Assembly: GCA_002433025.1 (NCBI GenBank)
Contig: DJGZ01000032.1
Coordinates: forward strand, 1-64,000
DNA: 64,000 bases
Reading direction: 5' to 3'
Origin: Bacteroidales bacterium UBA5833
GTDB taxonomy: Bacteria; Bacteroidota; Bacteroidia; Bacteroidales; Lentimicrobiaceae
Part shown: piece after piece, positions 29,006 through 36,947 of the stretch
How the letters are laid out: every line of letters starts with the position of its first letter
Position numbering within the stretch: the first letter of the stretch is position 1
The notes under the pieces: model-generated
The model's input: the letters and a program-made list of their open reading frames with translations, nothing else
Databases searched by the model: none
What the model was told of the DNA's origin: nothing
Program-made: the position numbers and the translations under genes

Positions 29006-29372
29006 CCGAAAGCAGTTGTTGTTTAAGTAATGCGAAATGATATTGCATGATTTCATCCATTTTTTCATGAAAGTCATCAAATGCCCTGATAAGTTTTTTC
29101 CCTTCAGGAGTCAGAATAGTGCTTCCGCCATCTGCTCCGCCCCTGGTTTTTTCGAGTAATGGAAAGCCCAGCTGTTTTTCTATGCTTTTGAGGTCATTCC
29201 AGGTTCTCCGGTAAGTAATCCCCAGGTTCTCACATGCCGACATCAGTGATCCGGATTCATCGATGGCTTTCAGAATTTTATACTTACCGTCGCCGAGAAT
29301 GCCCTTGTCATTATCATCTGTAAACCAGATTTTGTAATGCAGGCGTAATTCTTCATACTTTTTGGTTTTCAT
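28998..29372 (-). CDS. ModE-like winged-helix regulator (DNA-binding domain only)
   Basis: 124 residues matching the ModE N-terminal domain: GILGDGKYKILKAIDESGS, MSACENLGITYRRTWNDLKS, LGFPLLEKTRGGADGGSTIL, TPEGKKLIRAFDDF. It lacks the C-terminal molybdate-binding (MOP) domains of E. coli ModE. It is translationally coupled to the tungstate-binding protein gene (8-base overlap) and presumably regulates oxyanion uptake; how it senses the metal is not visible. Confidence 0.9.
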   Translation of the reverse strand: MKTKKYEELRLHYKIWFTDDNDKGILGDGKYKILKAIDESGSLMSACENLGITYRRTWNDLKSIEKQLGFPLLEKTRGGADGGSTILTPEGKKLIRAFDDFHEKMDEIMQYHFALLKQQLLSDE

Positions 29373-29411
29373 TCCTGATGCGTTATGTTGATTTTTTCAT
29401 ATCGAATGGGT

Positions 29412-29435
29412 GTCAAAAGCCCCGTTTTCAGGGGC
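29412..29435 (-). terminator. Intrinsic terminator after ppnP
   Basis: Stem GCCCC/GGGGC (29419-29423 / 29431-29435) with a 7-base loop, followed on the minus strand by TTTTGAC, eight bases past the ppnP stop. Confidence 0.6.
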
Positions 29436-29442
29436 CTCCTTG

Positions 29443-29724
29443 CTATCGGTACAAGCATCGGTAAGCAGTGTCACCTTTCATCCGCACTCCGAATTTCACA
29501 TTTGCAGGTACAATGAAAGTCTCAAAAGGCAAAAAAGTCTTCCATCCGGTCTCCCCCGGAAGTTTAACATCCATTTCTCCCGAAATTACAGTCATGTATT
29601 CTACAGATGAAGTGCCGAATTCATATTCGCCGGCCGCCATTACGCCTACAGTAGCAGGACCTTCGGTGGTTTCAAAGGCAATCGATTTTACATTTCCGTC
29701 GAAGTACTCATTGGTTTTGAACAT
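29443..29724 (-). CDS. ppnP: Pyrimidine/purine nucleoside phosphorylase PpnP
   Basis: 93 residues, full length for the family. NEYFDGNVKSIAFETTEGPA, GVMAAGEYEFGTSSVEYMTV, ISGEMDVKLPG and FIVPANVKFGVRM match the PpnP (YaiE, DUF1255) cupin. Known reaction: phosphorolysis of several ribonucleosides to free base and ribose-1-phosphate. Flanked by the ModE-like regulator and a dehydrogenase; no functional link is obvious. Confidence 0.95.
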   Translation of the reverse strand: MFKTNEYFDGNVKSIAFETTEGPATVGVMAAGEYEFGTSSVEYMTVISGEMDVKLPGETGWKTFLPFETFIVPANVKFGVRMKGDTAYRCLYR

Positions 29725-29795
29725 AGCTTTCAGATTATAGATTTCTTTGGCAAATCTACTTATTTTAACAGACTATCCAATAGTTGGAATTACAT

Positions 29796-30548
29796 TTATA
29801 AATATCTCAGGTCACTGAATGTTCCTGATTCCGGCTTGTCTGAAAAAATAATCGGGATAATCCCGGATGCTACAGTATCCGGTTGGCTGAGCCCTTGGTT
29901 TTTATAAAGATCTGCAAACTTCTTTTGCATTGGGAATTGCTCAGCAGAAGTAGCCCTGATCTTCTGCTGCATTGAGGTTTCAACAATCCCCGGAGCCAGC
30001 GAAATAATCCTGACAGGGTACTCTTCGGCTGACTGCTCCATCGCAATGCTCTGTGTCAGCATATCCAGGCCGGCCTTGGAGGCACAGTAATTGCTCCATC
30101 CGGCATAAGGTTTGTGGGCAGCACCGGAACTGATGTTCAGAATACTTTTGCTGACCTTTAATGGCCGGCTTAAGCGGATGAATTCATTGATCAGGATGGC
30201 TGGTGCCACCAGGTTCGTCTTCAGGTGTGCTTCAATTCCGGATACATCCAGTTTACCCGAAGGGCCGATGGGGTCAATAGTTCCGGCATTGTTAACCAGG
30301 GCGATTCCATTCAGTTTAACCTCTTTAAAAGACGTAAAGATATATTCCATCAGTTCCGGAATCTTCCCTGTTTGGGTCAGATCGAACGCATAATGCCTGA
30401 AAAAACTACTATTTGTTTTTGCAATCCGGCTTAAGGGGATGTTTTCTCTGCGAGATATTGTGATGACCCCTTCCCGTGCGTCGACAAGATGCCGTGCAAT
30501 TGCCCCGCCGATTCCGGAGCTGGTTCCTGTAATGATGTATATATTCAT
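29796..30548 (-). CDS. Short-chain dehydrogenase/reductase (sepiapterin/benzil reductase-like)
   Basis: 250 residues. Rossmann motif ITGTSSGIGGAIA, ALVNNAGTIDPIGP (NNAG), catalytic Ser in ISSGAAH and Tyr/Lys in YAGWSNYCASKAG, and LAPGIVETSMQ downstream. Closest in style to the YueD/benzil-reductase and sepiapterin reductase branch, NADPH-dependent carbonyl reductases. Substrate unknown. It diverges from the pyrroline-carboxylate dehydrogenase gene across 92 bases. Confidence 0.88.
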   Translation of the reverse strand: MNIYIITGTSSGIGGAIARHLVDAREGVITISRRENIPLSRIAKTNSSFFRHYAFDLTQTGKIPELMEYIFTSFKEVKLNGIALVNNAGTIDPIGPSGKLDVSGIEAHLKTNLVAPAILINEFIRLSRPLKVSKSILNISSGAAHKPYAGWSNYCASKAGLDMLTQSIAMEQSAEEYPVRIISLAPGIVETSMQQKIRATSAEQFPMQKKFADLYKNQGLSQPDTVASGIIPIIFSDKPESGTFSDLRYL

Positions 30549-30640
30549 ATCCGGAACAATTATACACGGCCGGTTATGAACATTTGCTGTTGGCCGCTGT
30601 TATTTCGTCGGTTAAAATTACACTTTTTAAGTTTTGCGAT

Positions 30641-32281
30641 ATGAATAATGCCATTTTTGTTTTTGATTACCCTGAAAATGAGCCGGTAAAGTCTTATTCG
30701 CCAGGAACTCCCGAGCGCCGTAATCTGCAGAAGGAACTGGACAGGATGTCTTCTGAAACGATGGATATCCCGCTCATTATTGGCGGAAAGGAAGTCAGAA
30801 CCGGAAATACTGAACCGGTTGTGATGCCGCATGATCACGGGCATATTCTGGCAAACTACCATAAGGCAGGACCAGAAGAGGTTAAAATGGCCATTGATGC
30901 AGCTTTGAAGGCCCACCGGGAGTGGGAATCATTTTCTTATGTGGAACGCGTTTCCGTTACCCTCCGCATAGCTGAACTTATTTCCAGGAAATACCGGGCT
31001 ACGCTCAACGCTGCCACCATGCTCGGCCAAAGTAAGAATGCATATCAGGCTGAAATTGACAGTGCCTGCGAAACTATAGATTTTCTGAGGTTTAATGCTC
31101 ATTATATTTCTGATATTTATCACGAACAACCCCATTCGGATCCCGGCTTTATCAACAGGATTGAATATCGTCCGCTGGAGGGCTTTATCTTTTCACTTAC
31201 CCCTTTCAATTTTACCGCAATTGCATCCAATCTGAATATGTCGCCAGTCCTGATGGGCAATACAGTTCTCTGGAAACCCGCCTCCACATCAATACTATCA
31301 AATTATGTGCTGATGCAGATTTTCCGTGAAGCAGGGCTTCCTGAAGGAGTTATAAATTTCATTCCCGGGGCGGGGTCAGTGGTCGGTAATGCAATATTTT
31401 CGGACCGGAATTTTGCCGGATTGCATTTTACAGGGTCGAACGTAACCTTTAACCGCCTGTGGATGAATGTTGCACAGAATCTTAAAAATTACAAATCATA
31501 TCCGAAAATTGTCGGCGAAACAGGAGGAAAGGACTTTATTGTTGTTCATTCCTCTGCCCAGGTTGATGAAGTATCAACCGCCATCGTTCGCGGAGCGTTT
31601 GAATATCAGGGACAGAAGTGTTCGGCTGCTTCCCGGGCTTACCTTCCGGCTTCGCTATGGCCTTCGATCCGCAACAGGGTTGGTGGGATGCTTTCTGAAG
31701 TAACCGTGGGCGATGTGCGTGAATTCAGCAATTTTATGAATGCGGTGATTGATGAAGCATCTTTCGACAATATCATGAATTATATTGCGAAGGCAAAGCA
31801 ATCGCCGGATGCAGAGATAATATTCGGAGGCAACGGAGACAAGTCAAAGGGGTACTTTATCGAACCAACCGTGATTCTTACCAGAAATCCCCGTTTTGTT
31901 ACCATGGAAGAAGAGATTTTCGGACCTGTGCTGACAATCTATGTATATGATGACAAGGATTTTGATGAAATGCTGAAACTGGTGGATGATACCTCTCCTT
32001 ATGGATTGACAGGGGCAATTTTTGCACATGACCGTCAGGTACTCGATAAAGCCAGTAAAGCACTGAAGTACTCAGCCGGGAATCTTTATTTTAATGATAA
32101 ACCAACAGGCGCCGTGGTGGGTCAGCAACCTTTCGGCGGCTCGCGGCAGTCAGGGACCAACGATAAGGCTGGCAGTCACCTCAACCTTATCCGCTGGACG
32201 AGTCCCAGGACTATCAAGGAAACACTGCTGCCACCCACCGATTTCCGTTATCCCTTTATGAAGGAGGATCGTTGTCATTAA
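30641..32281 (+). CDS. pruA: 1-pyrroline-5-carboxylate dehydrogenase (ALDH4 type)
   Basis: 546 residues from ATG 30641; the in-frame ATG at 30584 adds an unlikely leader. ALDH4 pattern: EWESFSYVERVSVTLRIAEL, FSLTPFNFTAIASNLNMSPV, LHFTGSNVTFNRLW, catalytic Glu in GETGGKDF, catalytic Cys in YQGQKCSAASRAY, and EEEIFGPVLTIYVYDD. It oxidises glutamate semialdehyde to glutamate in proline breakdown. No proline dehydrogenase gene is next to it; it is the second aldehyde dehydrogenase in this region. Confidence 0.94.
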   Translation: MNNAIFVFDYPENEPVKSYSPGTPERRNLQKELDRMSSETMDIPLIIGGKEVRTGNTEPVVMPHDHGHILANYHKAGPEEVKMAIDAALKAHREWESFSYVERVSVTLRIAELISRKYRATLNAATMLGQSKNAYQAEIDSACETIDFLRFNAHYISDIYHEQPHSDPGFINRIEYRPLEGFIFSLTPFNFTAIASNLNMSPVLMGNTVLWKPASTSILSNYVLMQIFREAGLPEGVINFIPGAGSVVGNAIFSDRNFAGLHFTGSNVTFNRLWMNVAQNLKNYKSYPKIVGETGGKDFIVVHSSAQVDEVSTAIVRGAFEYQGQKCSAASRAYLPASLWPSIRNRVGGMLSEVTVGDVREFSNFMNAVIDEASFDNIMNYIAKAKQSPDAEIIFGGNGDKSKGYFIEPTVILTRNPRFVTMEEEIFGPVLTIYVYDDKDFDEMLKLVDDTSPYGLTGAIFAHDRQVLDKASKALKYSAGNLYFNDKPTGAVVGQQPFGGSRQSGTNDKAGSHLNLIRWTSPRTIKETLLPPTDFRYPFMKEDRCH

Positions 32282-32386
32282 TGTGTCGACGAGACTTTGA
32301 CCTGAATTCTGAATATATTTATGCTGCGTTGTGATTACCTGATATTCAAATCATGATTAACAGATAAATAAACATACTAACTATGT

Positions 32387-32394
32387 TAAATTTG
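32387..32394 (+). promoter_or_regulatory. Possible -7 element for the ATP-grasp gene
   Basis: TAAATTTG fits the Bacteroidota TAnnTTTG -7 consensus, 73 bases before the start at 32468. No clear -33 element is seen. Confidence 0.35.
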
Positions 32395-32467
32395 TTGTCG
32401 GAATGGTTACTGTGGTTCCGCGGCTTACAGCAGGGTCCTCGCTGACCGCTGGCAGGTTTGAGGTTTA

Positions 32468-33598
32468 ATGAAAGGACAACTGCGGAATGGTTTAAATATA
32501 TTCAAATGGAGGCTTTTTATGAGTAAAAGACCGCTGATTTTAAAAATGGGGGATTTTTTTACAATAATTCTGAAAGATCCTGATCGTAAAAGCATACCGC
32601 TGATCATCAGGGAGTATGCAGGTTTTCTGCTCAATAATCCATCCGTTGCAGAGCAGTATTTTCCCAAATTTCTTTACCGTAAGGGAGTGAATAATTGTAA
32701 TGATTACCTCATGACCCATGCCATACAGCAAAAGTGCTGGGCATTGAATGACAGGAACTACTATTCTTTACTGGACAATAAGTATCTTTTTGAGCGTTTC
32801 TTCGATCAGCATCACATCAATGTTCCCGTGAGTATTGCTCAAAGCTATAATTCTCTGATTATTGCTGATGCAAGGGTGTTGCAGTTTAATTCACCCAAAG
32901 ATTTGTTAGGGATTATTGAAATGCTGACCGGTAAACTTTCAGGGTCGGAATATATTTTTATTAAGAAGATGCATGGATCAGGAGGAGGACGAAATATTTT
33001 TAAGGTTTCTTATTCATCTTTAAAAGAAGATAAACCCGCGCTGGAGAAGCTCTTTAATGCTTTGATCAGGTCAGATTTTATTTTTCAGGAACAGTTGGTG
33101 CAGCATGAGGCGATCAACCGCTTAAATCCTTATTGCGTAAATACACTCAGGATCGAAACTTTCAACAACAGACAGGGGATGTCACGCATCATAGCCGGAA
33201 ATATGAGGATTGGCCTGAATAGATCTCATGTTGATAATGTGTCCAGCGGAGGCGCTTTCATTGGTATTGATATGGATCGGGGAGTTCTTAAGGAGGAGGC
33301 ATTTTCTGATTTTACGCATGGAAGGGGCAAAACCCACCGTTTGCACCCCGAAACCGGACTTCTCTTCAGGGATTATCCGATTCCGGATTTCCGGGAGATT
33401 GTTGATTTGGTAGAATCTGCGGCAAGGCTGGTACCCATGTTAAGAATTATCGGCTGGGATGTAGCCGTTACCGATAAAGGTCCGGTGCTCATCGAAGCCA
33501 ATGAACAGCCGAGCCTGATGTTTGCTGAAATTGGTCAGAAAGGAATGGTAAAAAACCCGGTATTTATGGAAATGTACAATGAAGTGACCGGGAGATAA
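32468..33598 (+). CDS. Sugar-transfer-associated ATP-grasp family protein
   Basis: 376 residues from ATG 32468 with GAGG upstream; ATG 32519 is possible. The C-terminal two-thirds is an ATP-grasp fold: IFIKKMHGSGGGRNIFKVSY, NTLRIETFNN, VSSGGAFIGIDMDRGVL, IIGWDVAVTDKGPVLIEANE and QPSLMFAEIG, the nucleotide and metal site. Family members (PF14397) occur near glycan genes and presumably ligate a carboxylate to an amine; the reaction is unproven. Here it stands alone, convergent with the oxidoreductase gene across a shared terminator. Confidence 0.85.
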   Translation: MKGQLRNGLNIFKWRLFMSKRPLILKMGDFFTIILKDPDRKSIPLIIREYAGFLLNNPSVAEQYFPKFLYRKGVNNCNDYLMTHAIQQKCWALNDRNYYSLLDNKYLFERFFDQHHINVPVSIAQSYNSLIIADARVLQFNSPKDLLGIIEMLTGKLSGSEYIFIKKMHGSGGGRNIFKVSYSSLKEDKPALEKLFNALIRSDFIFQEQLVQHEAINRLNPYCVNTLRIETFNNRQGMSRIIAGNMRIGLNRSHVDNVSSGGAFIGIDMDRGVLKEEAFSDFTHGRGKTHRLHPETGLLFRDYPIPDFREIVDLVESAARLVPMLRIIGWDVAVTDKGPVLIEANEQPSLMFAEIGQKGMVKNPVFMEMYNEVTGR

Positions 33599-33670
33599 AG
33601 AATGCCGTTGAATCATGAAGCACATTTTTGATTTCAACTGTCTGTTTCTTTTACTGAATTTTTGAAAAAA

Positions 33671-33700
33671 AAAGCTGCCATCGATGATTGAGGCAGCTTT
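33671..33700. terminator. Bidirectional terminator between convergent genes
   Basis: Perfect 9-bp stem AAAGCTGCC (33671-33679) / GGCAGCTTT (33692-33700), with A-run before and T-run after, so it can stop transcripts from both strands. Confidence 0.85.
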
Positions 33701-33722
33701 TGTTATTAACTGTAAAAGATTA

Positions 33723-35876
33723 TTATTGTAGCGGAGCAACCACTTCAATCAGTTCGGGAAGATCCATGCCAAGGTTCTTCAGATGCTCGATTTTCGGAAC
33801 ACCATTGCTGTTCCAGCCTCTCCGGAAGTAAACAGCATCCAGCAATTTTTCGTAACGGTCTTCGCGATACTTTCGGGTGGCGGCCATTTTTTCTTCGAGC
33901 GTCATTTTTGAAGGATCAAGCCCCTGCAGTTCTGAAAGCTGCTTGTCATAACGTTCCTGGCGCGACAGGTATTCCTCGGCTGTCACAGGGCCGGCCGCCC
34001 TGTAAGGTTGTGCATCATGTTTTCTGAGACCGTAACCGCGACGGATGTTAAAGATCCGTTGGAAATTGTATACCCTTTCTGACTGGCGGATAATTTCGTG
34101 CTTGTCGATGTTATTGCCGGTTACTGCATTGTATATGGTCACATAGTTGTCAACGTGTTCCGGCACTTTTGCAGGTTCACCGCTCAGTGCATTGCTTTCG
34201 GGCTCCACGTCATTCCAGGGTAATTTACAAAGTCCCTGTAAGCCAAACCATGTTCTGAACATCGGGAAGTAATGCAATGCCTCAGCTTTGTTTTCAAAGG
34301 TAGGAATCTGGTTATTTACCATGTCCATGAAAATGAGCCAGGCTTCATCATGTTGGGGGCCTTTGTTGGTCATGGCATATCCGCCCTGCTGCGCCAGTGA
34401 TTCTTTAGAGATGTATTGTGAATACTCCAGTCCCTTGTTTTCCATTCCTATATCCTGAAGGAACTGCGGGTCTCCCCACCCGTTGGCGATGAACATCTCC
34501 TTCATCTTTCTGACCCCGAGTCCGGCAATCTTACCGAAGCCTTCACCCCTGGCAACCTGATGCAGCAATTCCATGGCATCGTCGGCATTTCCGAAGTTCA
34601 GTTTAAGGCCGCCGGTGCGCTCTACATTGAGAACCCCTGCTTCGTAGCACTCCATAACAAATCCAAGGATGGTTCCCCACGAAATGGTGCAAATGCCATA
34701 AGTGTCGCAATAGAAGTTGCCCTCTATGGTGAAGTCGGGATTAAAGATACCGGCAATGGAGCCAAGGGAAGAAGCGGTTTCATATTCCGGTCCGTCGACA
34801 ATCACTTTGGATCCTTTGTAGGGGCCCGAGCGCAGCTCATAATTATCCACGCCCTTGGCGCATGACATGTTGCATCCTATCCAGCAACCATCGGGAACGC
34901 CCTGGGTAAATCTTTCCTTGTATACCTCGGAGTGAATTTTTATTGCATCCGGATGGCTTCCGAACTTGAAGTTATTTGTAGGCAGCAGGTCATAATCGTT
35001 CATGATATTGGTAAGGTGAGCCGTGCCTTTTGAGCGCATCTCGCACTGTTTGTCATCAAGTTCACGCATTTCACGGTTGAACCGGCGTCCGCGCTCCATG
35101 ATGGCATCAAGATCTACTACATTGTTAAGGTTCCCTTTTACTCCCTTGGCTTTGGCTACCAGGGCAAGAATCCCTTTGTCGCGGAATACGGTTCCGATTC
35201 CGCCCCGACCGGCTTGTTTCAGCCTCACAACTTTACGTTTTGAATCGAAGAAGCTGAAATTAAGCATGCCAATAAGTGAATGCTCTGCCGCTGTTCCTGC
35301 CGAAACAACAGAAACATTTTTGCGTCCGCTTTCATCCTCGGCAAACAATTCGGTGAGTTTCTCAGCCAGCAGATGACTGTCGCCCGGGAGGTCAATGGTT
35401 TCATAGATCTCAATTACTTCACGGGTTTCGTCGAACAGGATTACCAGATCCTTTTCACTTTTACCCTGAAGCTCCAAAGCATCGAAACCGCAGAATTTGA
35501 GAAAAGGGCCAAAGTAACCACCAACATTACTGTCAATTACAATGTCGGTTTGAGGTGAGATGGTAACCACCAGTGACTTTCCGGTTCCGGAATATTGCGT
35601 AATTCCGCAGATTGGCCCCATGCCGATCACGATCTCATTGTCGGGATCGTTCCAACGGGTTGTGGGTGTAGTAGCATCCCACAAAAGCCTTAGTCCAAAA
35701 CCTTTGCCACCGATGAATTTTTCTTTCATCTGAGGGGTAACCGGCTTTTCAAGAATGGTGTGGGTCCCAACATTCACATAAGCCGTTCTGTTGTTGTATC
35801 CTTTTTCAATCGGGGCCCATGAATAGCGGTACTCCTTGATCAATCGCAGTGAGTCTTTTAAAACTGTAAGGTCCAT
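33723..35876 (-). CDS. aor: Tungsten-type aldehyde ferredoxin oxidoreductase family protein
   Basis: 717 residues. N-terminal AOR domain with GGKGFGLRLLWD and GMGPICGITQYSGTGKSLVV, then the cofactor-binding helical domains. Cluster ligands appear as Cys331-x3-Cys335-x3-Cys339 (GCWIGCNMSC) with Cys550 in GLQGLCKLPW. The family oxidises aldehydes to acids, or reduces acids, with ferredoxin, using a bis-pterin tungsten cofactor and a 4Fe-4S cluster. The first Cys spacing is one residue longer than the C-x2-C of Pyrococcus AOR. A good promoter lies at 35916-35944. Nearby tungstate-binding and ThiF/ThiS-like genes support tungsten use. Confidence 0.93.
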   Translation of the reverse strand: MDLTVLKDSLRLIKEYRYSWAPIEKGYNNRTAYVNVGTHTILEKPVTPQMKEKFIGGKGFGLRLLWDATTPTTRWNDPDNEIVIGMGPICGITQYSGTGKSLVVTISPQTDIVIDSNVGGYFGPFLKFCGFDALELQGKSEKDLVILFDETREVIEIYETIDLPGDSHLLAEKLTELFAEDESGRKNVSVVSAGTAAEHSLIGMLNFSFFDSKRKVVRLKQAGRGGIGTVFRDKGILALVAKAKGVKGNLNNVVDLDAIMERGRRFNREMRELDDKQCEMRSKGTAHLTNIMNDYDLLPTNNFKFGSHPDAIKIHSEVYKERFTQGVPDGCWIGCNMSCAKGVDNYELRSGPYKGSKVIVDGPEYETASSLGSIAGIFNPDFTIEGNFYCDTYGICTISWGTILGFVMECYEAGVLNVERTGGLKLNFGNADDAMELLHQVARGEGFGKIAGLGVRKMKEMFIANGWGDPQFLQDIGMENKGLEYSQYISKESLAQQGGYAMTNKGPQHDEAWLIFMDMVNNQIPTFENKAEALHYFPMFRTWFGLQGLCKLPWNDVEPESNALSGEPAKVPEHVDNYVTIYNAVTGNNIDKHEIIRQSERVYNFQRIFNIRRGYGLRKHDAQPYRAAGPVTAEEYLSRQERYDKQLSELQGLDPSKMTLEEKMAATRKYREDRYEKLLDAVYFRRGWNSNGVPKIEHLKNLGMDLPELIEVVAPLQ

Positions 35877-35915
35877 AGAAATATTTTGATTTTGGGTTTC
35901 CTGTTATTCGGTTCA

Positions 35916-35944
35916 CAAATGTACAAAGTTTTGTAAACGCCCAA
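35916..35944 (-). promoter_or_regulatory. Promoter of the ferredoxin oxidoreductase
   Basis: On the minus strand: -33 TTG (35944-35942), an 18-base spacer, then TACATTTG (35923-35916), matching TAnnTTTG. Transcription would start about 33 bases before the ATG at 35876. Confidence 0.65.
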
Positions 35945-36077
35945 CCTTTATTCATTGAAAATTAGCGATATGACTGCATTTTCATATCCGGTGGGTTATT
36001 TAAAATAATAAATTCCGGCTTTCATGAAAGTGTGTTTATTGACATTCTTCAGCGCGTTATCCATAGACATATTTTTC

Positions 36078-36085
36078 TATTTTTG
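36078..36085 (+). promoter_or_regulatory. Possible -7 element for the thiF-like gene
   Basis: TATTTTTG fits TAnnTTTG, 38 bases before the ATG at 36124. A -33 TTG at usual spacing is not evident. Confidence 0.4.
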
Positions 36086-36123
36086 CATCAGAGGGAACAG
36101 CAATAACTGAAAACGGATTGAAT

Positions 36124-36732
36124 ATGTCATTTGAAAGAGCTGCCGAGATCAGTGTTTATCTGAAAAAGTATACAGTTGGAATTGCAGGCTGTGGCGGCTT
36201 GGGATCGAATTGCGCTGTCGCTTTGGCGCGTGCCGGCGTTGGCAGACTTGTTATAGCTGATTATGACATTGTAACCATTCATAATCTGAACCGGCAGTAT
36301 TACTTCCATGACCAGATCGGCCGGCTGAAAGTACATGCACTGAGGGAAAATATTCAAAGAATCAATCCTGATGTTTCCGTTAAGGCTTTTGATCTTAAAC
36401 TTTGTACTTCTGATATTGTGGATTTGTATTCCAAATGTGATGTAATCGTTGAAGCTTTTGACAAAGCAGAGATGAAGTATATGATCATTGAAACCGTTCT
36501 GACAAAAATCCCGGACAAGCCGCTTGTCGTTGGTGTTGGTATGGCTGGGTGGGGAAATACAAATTTTTTGCATTGCAGATATTCAGAAAATCTGATTATT
36601 TGCGGGGACGAATCTTCCGAAGTATCGGAATCACTGCCGGTGTTGGCCCCCAGGGTAGGTATCGTTGCGAATATGCAGGCCAATGAAGTGCTGAAAATCC
36701 TGCTTAAGGAATTTAAACCTGTTGACGTATAA
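36124..36732 (+). CDS. thiF: ThiF-type sulfur-carrier adenylyltransferase (short form)
   Basis: 202 residues from ATG 36124 (an in-frame TTG lies six bases earlier). E1-like fold: VGIAGCGGLGSNCAVALARA (nucleotide loop), VIADYD, NLNRQYYFHDQIG with the conserved Arg, and VEAFDKAEMK. It lacks the paired CxxC zinc motifs of long MoeB/ThiF, like short clostridial ThiF proteins. Expected reaction: adenylation of the C-terminal glycine of the ThiS-like carrier encoded 9 bases downstream. The product may serve thiamine or, given the adjacent oxidoreductase, the pterin cofactor. Confidence 0.88.
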   Translation: MSFERAAEISVYLKKYTVGIAGCGGLGSNCAVALARAGVGRLVIADYDIVTIHNLNRQYYFHDQIGRLKVHALRENIQRINPDVSVKAFDLKLCTSDIVDLYSKCDVIVEAFDKAEMKYMIIETVLTKIPDKPLVVGVGMAGWGNTNFLHCRYSENLIICGDESSEVSESLPVLAPRVGIVANMQANEVLKILLKEFKPVDV

Positions 36733-36741
36733 GGGAAAAAT

Positions 36742-36945
36742 ATGAAAATCATTCTCAATAATAAGTCTGAAACTTTCGATAATGATCATTTGAGCATTAC
36801 GGAACTGCTCGCGTTAAAGAATTTTACGTTTAAAATGTTGGTGGTGAAAATTAACGGCGAACTTGTCAGGCGTCATGAATTCGACAAGTCGGTTGTCAGA
36901 GACGGGGATGAAGTAATGGTTTTACACCTTGTTTCCGGTGGTTGA
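36742..36945 (+). CDS. thiS: ThiS/MoaD-like sulfur carrier protein
   Basis: 67 residues, a beta-grasp carrier ending in VLHLVSGG; the Gly-Gly end is the adenylation and thiocarboxylate site. The internal VKINGELVRRHEF and RDGDEVMVLH pattern is closer to ThiS than MoaD. Preceded by GGGAAAAAT as ribosome site and in operon with the ThiF-type activator. Its stop lies only two bases from the folC stop on the other strand. Confidence 0.9.
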   Translation: MKIILNNKSETFDNDHLSITELLALKNFTFKMLVVKINGELVRRHEFDKSVVRDGDEVMVLHLVSGG

Positions 36946-36947
36946 TG

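Noticed and set aside
30584..30640. N-terminal extension of the pyrroline-carboxylate dehydrogenase
   Set aside because: The 19 extra residues overlap the divergent promoter region and are not family-like; ATG 30641 is preferred.
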